In this document: positions 1 to 9,723 of the stretch, piece by piece
How positions within the stretch are numbered: the first letter of the stretch is position 1
Layout of the letters: each line of letters begins with the position of its first letter
Notes under the pieces: generated by a model
The model's input: only the letters and a program-made list of their open reading frames with translations
Told to the model about the DNA's origin: nothing
Databases searched by the model: none
Position numbers and translations under genes: made by a program
NCBI GenBank assembly: GCA_025504975.1
Contig: JANUWI010000003.1
Location: 3,534,001-3,598,000 of the forward strand
Length of the DNA stretch: 64,000 nt
From: Plenodomus lindquistii
Taxonomy: Eukaryota > Ascomycota > Dothideomycetes > Pleosporales > Leptosphaeriaceae
Direction of reading: 5' to 3'

Positions 1-586
1 CAGACCATTTCTCGGTAGCTTGTTCAGGATCGAAGAAACGACCATCCCATTGCAAGTCCGGATTCTTCATGTGACCAGGCGCACAGTACGATGACGTTCC
101 AGGCCCAAAGAAAGCGGTTGCATTGTGAAATACATCGCTAATAGGTCTCGAATGATCCCAATGCGCATGGCTTTTCATCGTGAGTTGTCAGAATGGATCT
201 AGAGGCTAAGGACCTACCTGAATAGTATTGTATCAATCTGGTCTGCGGATATACCTCTTTCCGATAGTTGTTGTACTATGGTCCTCCGAGGGCCAACATG
301 GTTGACGAGCTCTAGCATATACTTGTTTACCCAAGGTGTGTAACAGCTGCGATCCTAGCGACTCGTGAGTACCCAAGTAGCATGGAAAACAACATCAGCC
401 ACATACTTCGTCAAGCCCTAGATCCCAAAGGATATGCCTTTCTTGATGTACTATGTAAAACGCCCAGTTATACATGCGAAATACACCACTCTCACCGTCA
501 TGCATGCGACTACGATCAGCGAGAAAACTGCCACCATCTAGGAGGGACAGCTTGACGAAAGCATCAGTCTGAGGAATACTTGCCAT
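1..586 (-). CDS. Metallo-beta-lactamase-fold hydrolase (lactonase-like), 3' part cut by window edge
   Basis: Partial gene; the C-terminal part lies beyond base 1. Exons read as 586-407, 354-218 and 170-1, with introns 406-355 (gtatgt...ctag) and 217-171 (gtaggt...aaag). All phases match. The ATG at 586 is chosen because it opens MASIPQTDAFVKLSLLDGG, which resembles the N-terminus of fungal MBL-fold proteins; an upstream in-frame ATG at 694 is less likely. The zinc-binding motif SHAHWDHSR (HxHxDH) follows the second intron, and WDLGLDE precedes the first. The family hydrolyses lactones, thioesters or related bonds with two zinc ions; the substrate cannot be read here. It diverges from the carboxylesterase at 1025. 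A lactone-hydrolysing role in the neighbouring aromatic-catabolism genes is possible but only inference. Confidence 0.85.
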
Positions 587-1024
587 CTCGAGCAAAATGA
601 TCGCTGTTCCAATAGGTCGGCGTACCCATGGAAAGTTTATCGTTATTGCGCCAACATGGACCACACCTCGAGGAATGACCAATCCACAGAGCAATGACTG
701 ACTCCCTAATTGATCGGCATTCTAGTATATTGCAGAGATGTCAGACGCCCCCCACATGGTGAAGGACGGTATCTCGTACACGCTGGTATTCGCCCCGCCC
801 CACTGCTTTAGCGTAGTAATAAGAGCGGGGTAAAACCTTCCCCACGGATGACATTCCGCGATTTCCTGTGGTCTGCCACTAGCAATCACCGTGGACCCTT
901 ATTCGACAGGAGCAGGAGCACGTCACCCTTGGGTACGTGGTAGTAACTATCCATAGCAAAGTCACAGCGGGGAGCTGATATTCACTCGCAGAATCAATTC
1001 GCAGAGATTTTCGCATGACCAAGA
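587..1024. promoter_or_regulatory. Divergent intergenic region between hydrolase and carboxylesterase genes
   Basis: A 438-bp stretch between two start codons facing away from each other, so it must hold both promoters. I see no convincing TATA box or known operator. Small open frames here (for example on the minus strand from 694) have no recognisable content. Confidence 0.5.
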
Positions 1025-2805
1025 ATGTCGGCTACATTGAAGCATCCGAGCCTGGGTGAGCTACGAGGGAACAAGGTAGATGGCGTCGTACAGTTCCTGG
1101 GCTTGAAGTACGCGACTCTTAGGAATCGTCTTGCAAACGCAGAACTAGTTGAGGAATATGGTTCCCAGATCACGGACGCGACAAGATACGGGTAAGCATC
1201 CAGTGCGAACCAATGAAAGTTCTGTAACGTACTGATAGCCGTCAGACCACCCCCAGTATCACCAATTGGCGCCATCAACAACGAGTTCAATTTTATCCAG
1301 AAGACATTACCGTTACCCGATGTCTCGCCGCATTCTGCTATCGAAGGGCTGAATCTAAATATCAGCATACCATGCAACGAGGACGGCAAGATTGATCCTA
1401 ATGCAAATCTGCCAGTTTACGTGTTCATTCATGGCGGCGGCTTTGCTGTAGGCTCAAGTTGGTATCCGCACTATGATCCAGCACCTCTGGTCAGATTATC
1501 TGTGGAGAAGAAGAAGCCAATCATTGGCGTGACGATTAAGTGAGTGCATTTATGACTTGAACTCGCCATCGACTAATCGTGCCAGCTATCGTTTGGGCGC
1601 TCTAGGCTTCATGACATCAGAAGAATTACGGAAAGCAGGATATCAGCCGAATAATGGCCTGCGAGATCAACGAGTCGCTTTGCGATGGGTCAAGAAATTT
1701 ATTGGTGGATTTGGTGGAAACGCGGATGAGGTCACGACAGCTGGAGAGAGCGCTGGTGGAGGTGAGTAAGATTAGGAAATCAGCAGGGTCATTATTAACG
1801 TGTGCAGTTTCTGTAACCATGCTACTCTGCTCCGAAGAACCCTTGATGAAGCGATGTCTCAGCACGGGCGGAGCTGTATTGCTCTTCGCGCCTATACCAA
1901 AAGAAGTAACCGAAGCAGCTTATGAACAAGTCATTGAAGCACTTGGCCTGAAAGACAAATCGCCGGAAGAGCGGATCGAGGCTCTTCTCAGAGTACCGGT
2001 TGATGATCTATGGCAAAAGGTCCCACCTACTGTCCCGATGATACCATCACACGATGGAGACATCGTCCCTGGCTTCCCAACCTTCGACATCGTCTCATCC
2101 AAAGAAGACAGCAAAGAATTTCCAATGCCTGGTCGAAAATGGTGCAAATCTCTGATGATCGGCGAATCCAGGTTTGACGCCAGCATCCTCGCATACACAG
2201 TGCTGGATGCACGCAAGTCGAACATTGCACAAGCATTCACCGACTCCGTCAACAAGACTCTTTCTTCCCAGCCAGAAGCTGCCAAGGAACTACTCTCCGC
2301 ATATGAAATTACACCCGAGACCAAAGACGACGAAGCGCTTGCATCAATATTGCGCTTCGCCTCTGAGATTGCTTTCTTCGCTCCTGCCCGCGCCTTCGCG
2401 CAGGGCTGGCCCAACACACCCGACAACAAATTCTTCCTCTACCACTTCAACGAGGGAATACCCTGGGAAGGCCGCTTCCAGGGGGAAGCAGGACACATTC
2501 TCGACGTTGCGTATCTATTCCAAAACTACAACGAGCATCTGGATGATGAGCCCTTGAGGGTCGCGCGGGCATTCGGCGAAGACTTTATCAAGTTCGTCAA
2601 TGGCGAGGATCCGTGGCCACCGGTGCAAGATGGCAAGTTCAGTGCAAGGATATTTGGGCCGAGCAGTGAGGGCAATACTTGCAGATGGTCTAAGGAGGGG
2701 CTACCAGCGCATATAGGTAGGGATGAGAGGATTCTGAAGCTTGGGGAGTCGGCTGGGTATGATAACGTGTTGGCTGCTTTCCAAAACTTCTTGCAGGGAC
2801 GGTGA
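1025..2805 (+). CDS. Type-B carboxylesterase (alpha/beta hydrolase)
   Basis: Four exons: 1025-1191, 1246-1539, 1586-1761 and 1808-2805, giving about 544 aa, a normal length for the family. The second intron carries a clear GACTAATC branch site. Visible motifs are the oxyanion-hole block VYVFIHGGGFAVGS, then YRLGALGFM, the GLRDQRVALRWV helix, the nucleophile elbow GESAGG (catalytic Ser), and a C-terminal GEAGHILDVAYLF block that carries the expected catalytic His. No signal peptide is seen, so an intracellular ester hydrolase is likely. It could de-esterify aromatic or lactone substrates for the neighbouring catabolic genes; that is inference. The gene runs tail to tail with the dehydrogenase gene ending at 2896. 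Confidence 0.93.
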
Positions 2806-2895
2806 AGAGGGAGCTGGGGTGACTTAATCATAAGCTGGTAACACGTCATCTTTAAGAAAAAAAGTACAATTCTTCGCGACTGCGACTCCTCGAAT

Positions 2896-4030
2896 CTATG
2901 GATCCCCAAAGTCCCACGTCCCACCCTCCCTCTTCTTCCCCACATCCTCATACCCCCTAGGCAGCAATCCCCCGACATGCAAGTAAATGCTACTTCCATC
3001 TCTATCCACACATCTCTCGTCCTCCGCCGCAGTCTCCCACACTGCAAGCGCTGCCTCCGCCATTGTCGGCTTCACACCAACCTGCTTGGCACTTTCAATC
3101 CCCAATCCCAAGTCTTTGAGCATTATCTGCGTCTTGGCACCCGGCTTGTATCCTGTATTGCTAGGAACCCAATACTCCTTTTGCACATTTGGTATCGGGC
3201 AGACATGATCGCACATCCACGACTGTCCGGTCGACGACTTGATGACAGAGTACAAAGCCGCAGGATCGAGACCGTGGCGCACGCCTAGTGCAAGAGCTTC
3301 GGAAGTGGCGAGCAGAATGGTGCCACAAAGATAGTTGTTTGCGATTTTGGCGGTGAGACCGGCGCCTAGAGTGTTCAGATAGTGTGATTTTGAGGGCGGG
3401 CCAAGCATAGCTAGGACATTTGCGAGGAGTTGGGATGATGGGCTGGAGGACGGAGAGGGATGTCCGATGAGCATTGCTAGTGTGCCGGCGTCGGCTGCTG
3501 GCACGCCGCCCTGGGGGTTTGTTAAACCTATCAAATCGGCTGAGAGTCTATGGGAGGAACTCACTGAAACAGGAGTGTCAATGTATGTCCCCCATCCTCC
3601 ATCTTTCAGGGTTGTGCCCACTTCCTTGGCTGTTTCGACATCGATTGTGCTGCACTCCAACATCAATCTGTCTTTTTCCTTTCGCGCCGCAATCACACCA
3701 GTTTCCTTGTCCAAGTACACTTTCTTCACATCGACACCCGCTGGTACGATAGAGATGACAACTGTGGCGTTCTCGGCTGCTTGTCGTGCTGTGGGCACAA
3801 TCTCAATTGGACCGTGAGAGCTGTACTGGTCTTTGAATCGCGTACATGCGGATGCGTTGATATCATTGACGAACAGCGTAGAGGATGAGGGCATCTTTTC
3901 GCGGATATTCTTTGCCATTACATAACCCATTGCTCCCAGGCCTGTGGTTTGTCAGTGGCTCGCTCTTTAGTTACAATCGAAAAGTACGGGCATTCGTGCA
4001 CATACCGATGAATGCATAATTTTCCGCCAT
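2896..4030 (-). CDS. NAD(P)-dependent 3-hydroxyisobutyrate / 6-phosphogluconate dehydrogenase-like protein
   Basis: Three exons: 4030-4006, 3941-3565 and 3510-2896, about 338 aa. The first exon encodes only MAENYAFIG. Splicing restores the Rossmann motif as FIGLGAMGYVMAKN (GxGxxG). The second intron (3564-3511, 54 nt) has no stop, so an unspliced reading would wrongly insert 18 residues; removing it rebuilds DTPVSGGVPAADAGTLAML, a beta-hydroxyacid dehydrogenase signature. Later landmarks are KIANNYLCG, with the family's catalytic Lys region, and the MLKDLGLGIESAKQ helix. The family oxidises beta-hydroxy acids to semialdehydes or reduces them. Substrate unknown; valine catabolism or a side-chain step of aromatic degradation are options. 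It shares a divergent promoter with the gene at 4426. Confidence 0.92.
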
Positions 4031-4425
4031 GTTTGGTATCACAACTATGTCGCCTGGAAAGAATAGCAACTGGTCAGTAGCTCAAGTCGCACCTTCTCTG
4101 TCTCGTCGCGTACATATTTCCAAGTCATGATTAGTGAGGTTAGCGGGGATGCGTCCCTGCATGAACGTTACCTCCTCACCTCAGCCCCACATGCACCCCT
4201 CATGTTACAGTTTACCCCAGAATCTACCCCAACTACTCTCGCCTCGGTATGATGATACCGCAGGCCTCATCAGCTCGTATCGATGGGTACCGCGAAGCTT
4301 TTGACCATGTGAAGATAGATTGATTACAGTCGCGTGGCGCATCTTCGGTGAATTCAATCTTATTGTACTCCTGAGTATACCTAGAAAGCAAAAGTTTCAA
4401 CACAAATCTGCGAAGTGGATCTCTC
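4031..4425. promoter_or_regulatory. Divergent promoter between dehydrogenase and NmrA-like genes
   Basis: A 395-bp region between opposing start codons at 4030 (minus) and 4426 (plus). A shared promoter would allow co-expression of the two NAD(P)-binding proteins. No recognisable operator was found by eye. Confidence 0.5.
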
Positions 4426-5432
4426 ATGCCTTCAAAACCTCTACGAGTGGGTGTCATTGGCCCTGCGGGTTTCGGGGGCTCGTACCTCTGCGTTGAACTA
4501 CTGAACCGCGGTCACACCGTCATCGGTATATCGCGCAGTCCAGAAAAGCTAGGAAAACATGAGCGCTACATCCCACGATCCGTAGATGTAGCCGCTGTAT
4601 CAATCGAAGAGCTTGCCAAAAATCTCGAAGGCATCGACGTGCTGGTCAGCGAGTATGGTCCACATACTGCTGGTGTCGGCGCACTCTTGTACAGTATGCA
4701 ACTATGGTACTTTATATTCTTGGTAAAGGAATAGAACTCACCCTCGCAGTGCCATTTCTAGAAACCGTGCGCAAACTAATTCTCGCCTACAAACACTCAC
4801 CTGCATCGTACTTCGTCTTCGTCGGCGGCGCGGGCTCGCTGCACGTTCCAGGAACCCAGACGCCATGTGTCGACCACTTAGACTTCTTCCTCGCATACCG
4901 TCGCGCTATATCCACATCCCTCGCACATATCGCGTACATGGAAGAACGGCTCGGCATCATGGGAACCTCATTACGGCGCTACCGTGAAGCGCGAATTGCA
5001 GAGCGTGAAAACAAAGCCACATCCGACGACGAGAGAGTAATCAAGGAGTACGAGGATAGTATCAAGAAACAAGACATGGCGAGTGATTTTATCAAAGCTG
5101 GGCGTACGGCGTTCATGTTCTTCGATGGGAATACGTCGTTTGACTGGAGTTTTGTGTCGCCGTCTGCGCTTTATCGGCCGGGGAAGCGGACGGGGAGATA
5201 TGAGGTTAGTGTTGATGATATGGTGCTTGAAGGAGAGCAGAAGGAGGGCGAGAGTATTTTTGAGGGGAGGTTGACGGGGATAAGTGTGGGGGATATGGCG
5301 ATTGCGATTGCGGATGAGGTGGAGGCGAGAAGGTTGGTGCATAAGCATTGGAGTGCGTTCGGGGATATAAGTGAGGATGTACCAGGCAAGGCGTATGTCA
5401 CGCTGGATAGCGTCGAAGGTGGGAGTATGTGA
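4426..5432 (+). CDS. NAD(P)-binding Rossmann protein, NmrA / isoflavone-reductase-like
   Basis: Two exons, 4426-4693 and 4750-5432, about 316 aa. The intron starts gtatgc and ends cgcag, and the phases join LLY to MPFLETVRK. The N-terminus VGVIGPAGFGGSYL is a glycine-rich dinucleotide-binding loop, followed by IGISRSPEKLG (NADP-preferring Arg/Ser after the second strand) and GIDVLVSEYGP. VFVGGAGSLHVPG marks the fourth strand. The family includes reductases and redox sensors with little catalysis. A central charged segment (about residues 160-195, RYREARIAERENK...) looks like an inserted helix relative to minimal NmrA proteins. The exact role is unknown. It converges on the CoA-transferase gene with a 143-bp gap. 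Confidence 0.85.
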
Positions 5433-5575
5433 GGAATCCAGAGTACGATGTTCACTTCGTTATCGACTTCGTTCATGAGGAATACTGCAGGCTATTTACA
5501 CACTTTACGCCGCTACGGCAACCTAGAAAATTTTCCCAAACGCCGATGCAAACCATCACGATTCTACTTCATTCC

Positions 5576-7339
5576 TTAGATAGCCATCTCCTTCAACTCC
5601 GCACTGACCTTGAACGGTGCCTCCGTCTTACTCCTAATCTCCTCCACCGACACACCCTTCGCATGTTCCTTGAGTGTCAACCCCTCGACACGATCACAAT
5701 CAAACACCGCCAAATCCGTGATTATTGTCGAAACGCACTTCTGTCCTGTGAGCGGGAAACTGCACTCATTTAGGATCTTAGGGTTGCCCTTCTTGTCAAC
5801 GTGTTCCATGGTGATGACAACTTTGGTTTGGGTGGGGTTGGCGACGAGGTCCATGGCGCCGCCAATGCCCTTGACTTTGCCGGGCAGCATGAAGTTGGCG
5901 AGATCTAGTGGGTAAAGAGTGAGTATGTGCGTAGGTGTAAGGAGGTGGAAAGAGAGACATACCTCCATATTGGTTTACTTGCATGGCCCCAAGCATGGCG
6001 ACGTCGATGCGACCTGCTCTTATCATGCCGAAGCTCTCATGACTGCCGAATGTCGAGGCACCCTTGATCAAAGTGACAGTCTCCTTGCCGGCGTTGATCA
6101 GATCGGGGTCTGAGCCGTTATGTTAGTAAGGAATGCTATGCCGAGTTTCGAAAGTTGGCCTATCTCACCTTCCTCGCCAGGCATGGGGTACCGCCCCATA
6201 CCCAGAATACCGTTCTCCGACTCCAGGACGATCTCAGTGCCTTCTGGTAGGAACGCAGGTGCCGCGAGAGGCATGCCAATACCCAAGTTGACGTACATGC
6301 CGTCCTTGAGTTCTTGTGCCGCGCGCTTGATGATACGTTCGCGCTTTTGGGCTGCTTCTGAAGAGCCTGTGATCCCTTGTCAGCAGCTTATTCGTGACTC
6401 AAAGTTCTCGAGATCTGCTCACCCTCAAGTATAGCCGCCTTTTGCGCCTCAGGGTCCTTGTAATGTACCAGCCGCTCAATCTGCTTGCCAACTGTGCTCT
6501 TGATCACCTTCTTCACATAGATACCCTGTAGGTGAATGTCCTCTGCCGCAATCTCTCCGTCTTCGACAATCTCATCTGCCTCTACAATCGTCATCTTTGC
6601 GTTCTTGCCCATAGCCTCATTGAAGTTGTTCTGTGCCTTGCGGAACTGGCAATTGCCCAGTCGATCTGCCTTTGCGACCTTGACGAATGCGTAGTCGCCG
6701 TAAATAGACTCTTCAAGGACGTATTGCTTGCCGTTGAATTCGCGCGTCTCTTTGGCGGGAGCCATGACTGCGATGGTGCCATCGGTGTTGTAGCGCACGG
6801 GAAGTTCACCGGTTTGTACTGCATTGACTATCAGCCTCGTTGTCTTCACGACCAGCACAGCACAACATACCTATCGTTCCATACGCAGCCGGTGTGTAGA
6901 AAGCAGGCACGCCCGCCGCCCCCGCCGCGCACTTTTCCGCAATTGTTCCCTGCGGCGTCAATTGCAGACTCAACTGTCCCTTTAAATACATCTGCTCAAA
7001 CACCTTGTTGTCGCCAATGTAACTGGCAATCATTGTTCCTATTTGCTTCGTCTCGAGTAATTGGCCCAATCCAACACCAGGCATACCGGCATTGTTGCTG
7101 ACGACTGTGAAATTTGAGAGGTCTTTGCGGTCCCGTAGTGCGTTGATGAGGGTATTTGGGACGCCAGAGAAGCCGAAACCGCCGACTAGAACTGTGGTGT
7201 CGGATTTCATATCCTTCAGTGCTTCTTCGGCGGAAGACACAATTTTGTTGATTGCGAGGCGGGAGGGGGTGCTAGAGAGGAAGCGCAGGCCTGTTGCTGG
7301 GCCGTTACGGCGCGCTGTGAAGAGGAATGACCTTTGCAT
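5576..7339 (-). CDS. Succinyl-CoA:3-oxoacid CoA-transferase (SCOT type), mitochondrial
   Basis: Five exons: 7339-6871, 6818-6423, 6366-6169, 6109-5963 and 5904-5576, about 512 aa. All introns are 52-59 nt and phase-consistent. The N-terminus MQRSFLFTARRNGP is basic and Ser-rich, typical of a matrix presequence. The alpha half shows VLVGGFGFSGVPNTLI and the GTIAEKCAAGAAGVPAFYTP block. The beta half shows MYVNLGIGMPLAA and ESENGILGMG, which holds the catalytic Glu that forms the acyl-CoA intermediate. Both halves are fused, as in eukaryotic SCOT. In ketone-body use it activates acetoacetate; fungal homologues also activate 3-oxoadipate with succinyl-CoA. The thiolase, reductase and cycloisomerase-type lyase beyond the transposon make 3-oxoadipate the likelier substrate, but sequence alone cannot decide. 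Confidence 0.95.
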
Positions 7340-7704
7340 AGTGTACAGGATTTGTAGGTATACTGTCTCCTAGGATGTTTTTTTCGTACACGCGTCGGGC
7401 CTGAGAAAGTGCACTGGGTGGTTTGTGATCTTCCTTTAATCTGTAAAGTCGTGATGTATTTCGTGACGAGGCCGTGAGCTATCGTAACCGTGATCAAACC
7501 CGTGCAAACCCTCTTCAGACTCGTAGCACAATAATCGTGAAGGAAATGGAGAAGCAGCTTGGGGTGCGGAGCTCATCCTCCCCACACAACATATGCATCG
7601 TCACCTTAGTTGCTTGGGGCACTCCGACGCAAATGCCGCGCCGAATTACGGGTAAGAAGGCGGTGGAAAAGGCCTCCACAATTGCTGTGGATGTGAGTTT
7701 AGCC
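7340..7704. promoter_or_regulatory. Upstream region of the CoA-transferase gene, abutting the transposon
   Basis: 365 bp between the CoA-transferase start codon and the target-site duplication of the element. It must contain that gene's promoter. The composition is ordinary, so RIP has not visibly spread here. A short plus-strand open frame (7474-7719) runs into the element's end and shows no protein-like content. Confidence 0.45.
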
Positions 7705-7710
7705 GGCTCG
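7705..7710. repeat. Left target-site duplication GGCTCG
   Basis: GGCTCG directly precedes the left terminal inverted repeat, and the same six bases directly follow the right repeat at 16064-16069. Extending the match by one base on either side fails, so the duplication is 6 bp. Confidence 0.8.
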
Positions 7711-7790
7711 TACGGGTGACGAGGAGCCTCATCTCGCTCAAAACCAAAATCAGAAAATCAAAATCTAAAAATTAAAATCGCTAAAATTTA
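7711..7790. repeat. Left terminal inverted repeat of the transposable element
   Basis: Begins TACGGGTGACGAGG. It matches the reverse complement of 15984-16063 without error for the first 40 bases, then with about seven mismatches over the next 40. Every mismatch is a transition (C/T or A/G), as expected if one ancestral repeat was hit independently by RIP at each end. Confidence 0.88.
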
Positions 7791-7985
7791 ATAATAGTAA
7801 TAAGTAACATAACATAACACTATATATATACAGTATTTATTATTAATAATAGAATAAACTTTTATTATAATATTTAATTATAAATAGGTAAAAAGCTATA
7901 GCACTATATAATTTTATTTAAAAATTAATTTATTTTATTTTATACAGCAATTTTATATTACTAAACTATAACATGTTTTATTAAT

Positions 7986-8016
7986 TATTATAAAAACTAT
8001 TATAAAAACTATTATA
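7986..8016. repeat. Short 12-bp tandem repeat inside the RIP-mutated element
   Basis: About 2.5 copies of AAAAACTATTAT. The unit is the reverse complement of the unit repeated at 9669-9723, so the element carries the same short repeat in opposite orientations. Confidence 0.6.
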
Positions 8017-9668
8017 ATTATACTAAACTATAGAGCTAAAGAATATAAAAGTATAGATCTATTTTAGTATAAACTTAAAATTATTAGGTTTATATAGAAT
8101 AAAGTAAAAAATAAAAATCTATATAAATAGCTATAAAAAAAGTATAGTATAAAGTATAGTATTATAATATTTAGAAAAAAATATATAGTATAGGGCGTAA
8201 AGCGTCTAATATCTAAAAAGCTAAAATAGTAACTAAAAAACTAGATTTTTTTTTATTCTATTTATTAGGCCTTAAAAATAGCAAAATTTATAGATTATTT
8301 AAAAAAAAAAGTATACTAATTAGCTAGAAAGCTTTAGCTTAACTAAAATATAAAATAAAGCTAAAAAAAAGTATAAAAAATAAAAAAGTTTAGTAGATAG
8401 CTATTATTACTATATAAAAAGTAATTAAAAAGTAGTTACTAGAAGAAATTATTAATAGATATAGAAAGTAGATACTATAGCTATATTTTTAATAGAGAAA
8501 GATATTTTTTATATAAAATTTATTATTTAAAGAATACGTAGCTATTAATCTAGAAGTAGTATAGTAGAGGTTTAATAATTACTAATAATACTATAGTAAG
8601 TATATTATTAATAGATCTAACTAGTATTAGTCTATTAATAGGTATAAAAAAATTAAGCTTTATAGTATTAAAATTTATACCTATATTAATACGTACTTGC
8701 GCTATATTATATAAACGTATATAGGTATTATAGCTAGTATATTATTAAATATACTTTACTAATACCTATATACTATTAAAAAATCTAGGTTTATACTATA
8801 GTTTATATAGTTAGACTATAGTGTTAAAATAGAGCAGATATTATATACCTACTTTATACTTTTAAAAGCAAATAATCTAGATATTATCTAGAAGTAGTAC
8901 TATATATATAGTACTAGCACGTCTAATTAAAAAATTAAAGTATAGTAGTAGTAGCTATCTAAAAGCTTTTTTTTTTACTAGAGAGTAGATTAGATATAAT
9001 ATAAGTATATAAAACTATTATACTAACTATTATAGAATTACTTCTATAATATACAGACCTAAAATTTATACTCTAAAAACTAACTAGCTAATACTATTAC
9101 TATTAGAGCTATCTATATTCTAATTTTTTATTAGAAAATCTGCGTGTATATAGAGACGCATAACTTATATTATATATAGAAATAAAAAAATTAACTAAAT
9201 ATTATAGTTAGTAAACTAAGTATATTATTTATATACTCTCTAGATAGCACTTATAATTTTAAATAGTTTATAAACTAAAAAAAGTTTAGAAATTTTAAAG
9301 TAAAAATACCTATCTAGAATATATATATAGTATTATTACTTAAAACGTAGTTATAGTATAATAGATAGTTAAAAAATATAGTATTTAATTTATATACTAG
9401 TATTATAAAGTTAGCTATAGAGCGTATAGCTCTATATAAAAACGTGTACTTAAAGCTATACTATTAGATTAAAAAATACTAGGCGTTAAATATAAAGCTA
9501 GCGTTAGAGCTATTAGTATATCTAACTAGTAGGTAGAATTTTACTCTACTAGATAATAATAAAAGGTATAACTTTACTAATAATAAAGTTATAGACTAAA
9601 GTATAATAGAAAAGTAGATCTTTTAGTTATAGAGCTAGGTTATAGATAGGGCTGTAGGTACTTAGTAT

Positions 9669-9723
9669 ATAATAGTTTTTATAATAGTTTTTATAATAGT
9701 TTTTATAATAGTTTTTATAATAG
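9669..9723. repeat. 12-bp tandem repeat (about 4.6 copies) inside the element
   Basis: Four perfect copies of ATAATAGTTTTT plus a partial one, in a RIP-mutated background. Perfect identity between units implies expansion after RIP or equal RIP of every unit. Confidence 0.8.

Noticed and set aside
7474..7719. 81-codon open frame ending in the left TIR
   Set aside because: No protein-like features; it ends at the insertion point and probably arises by chance in promoter DNA.
9669..9723. CRISPR-like array
   Set aside because: 12-bp tandem units without spacers in a fungal RIP-mutated transposon.
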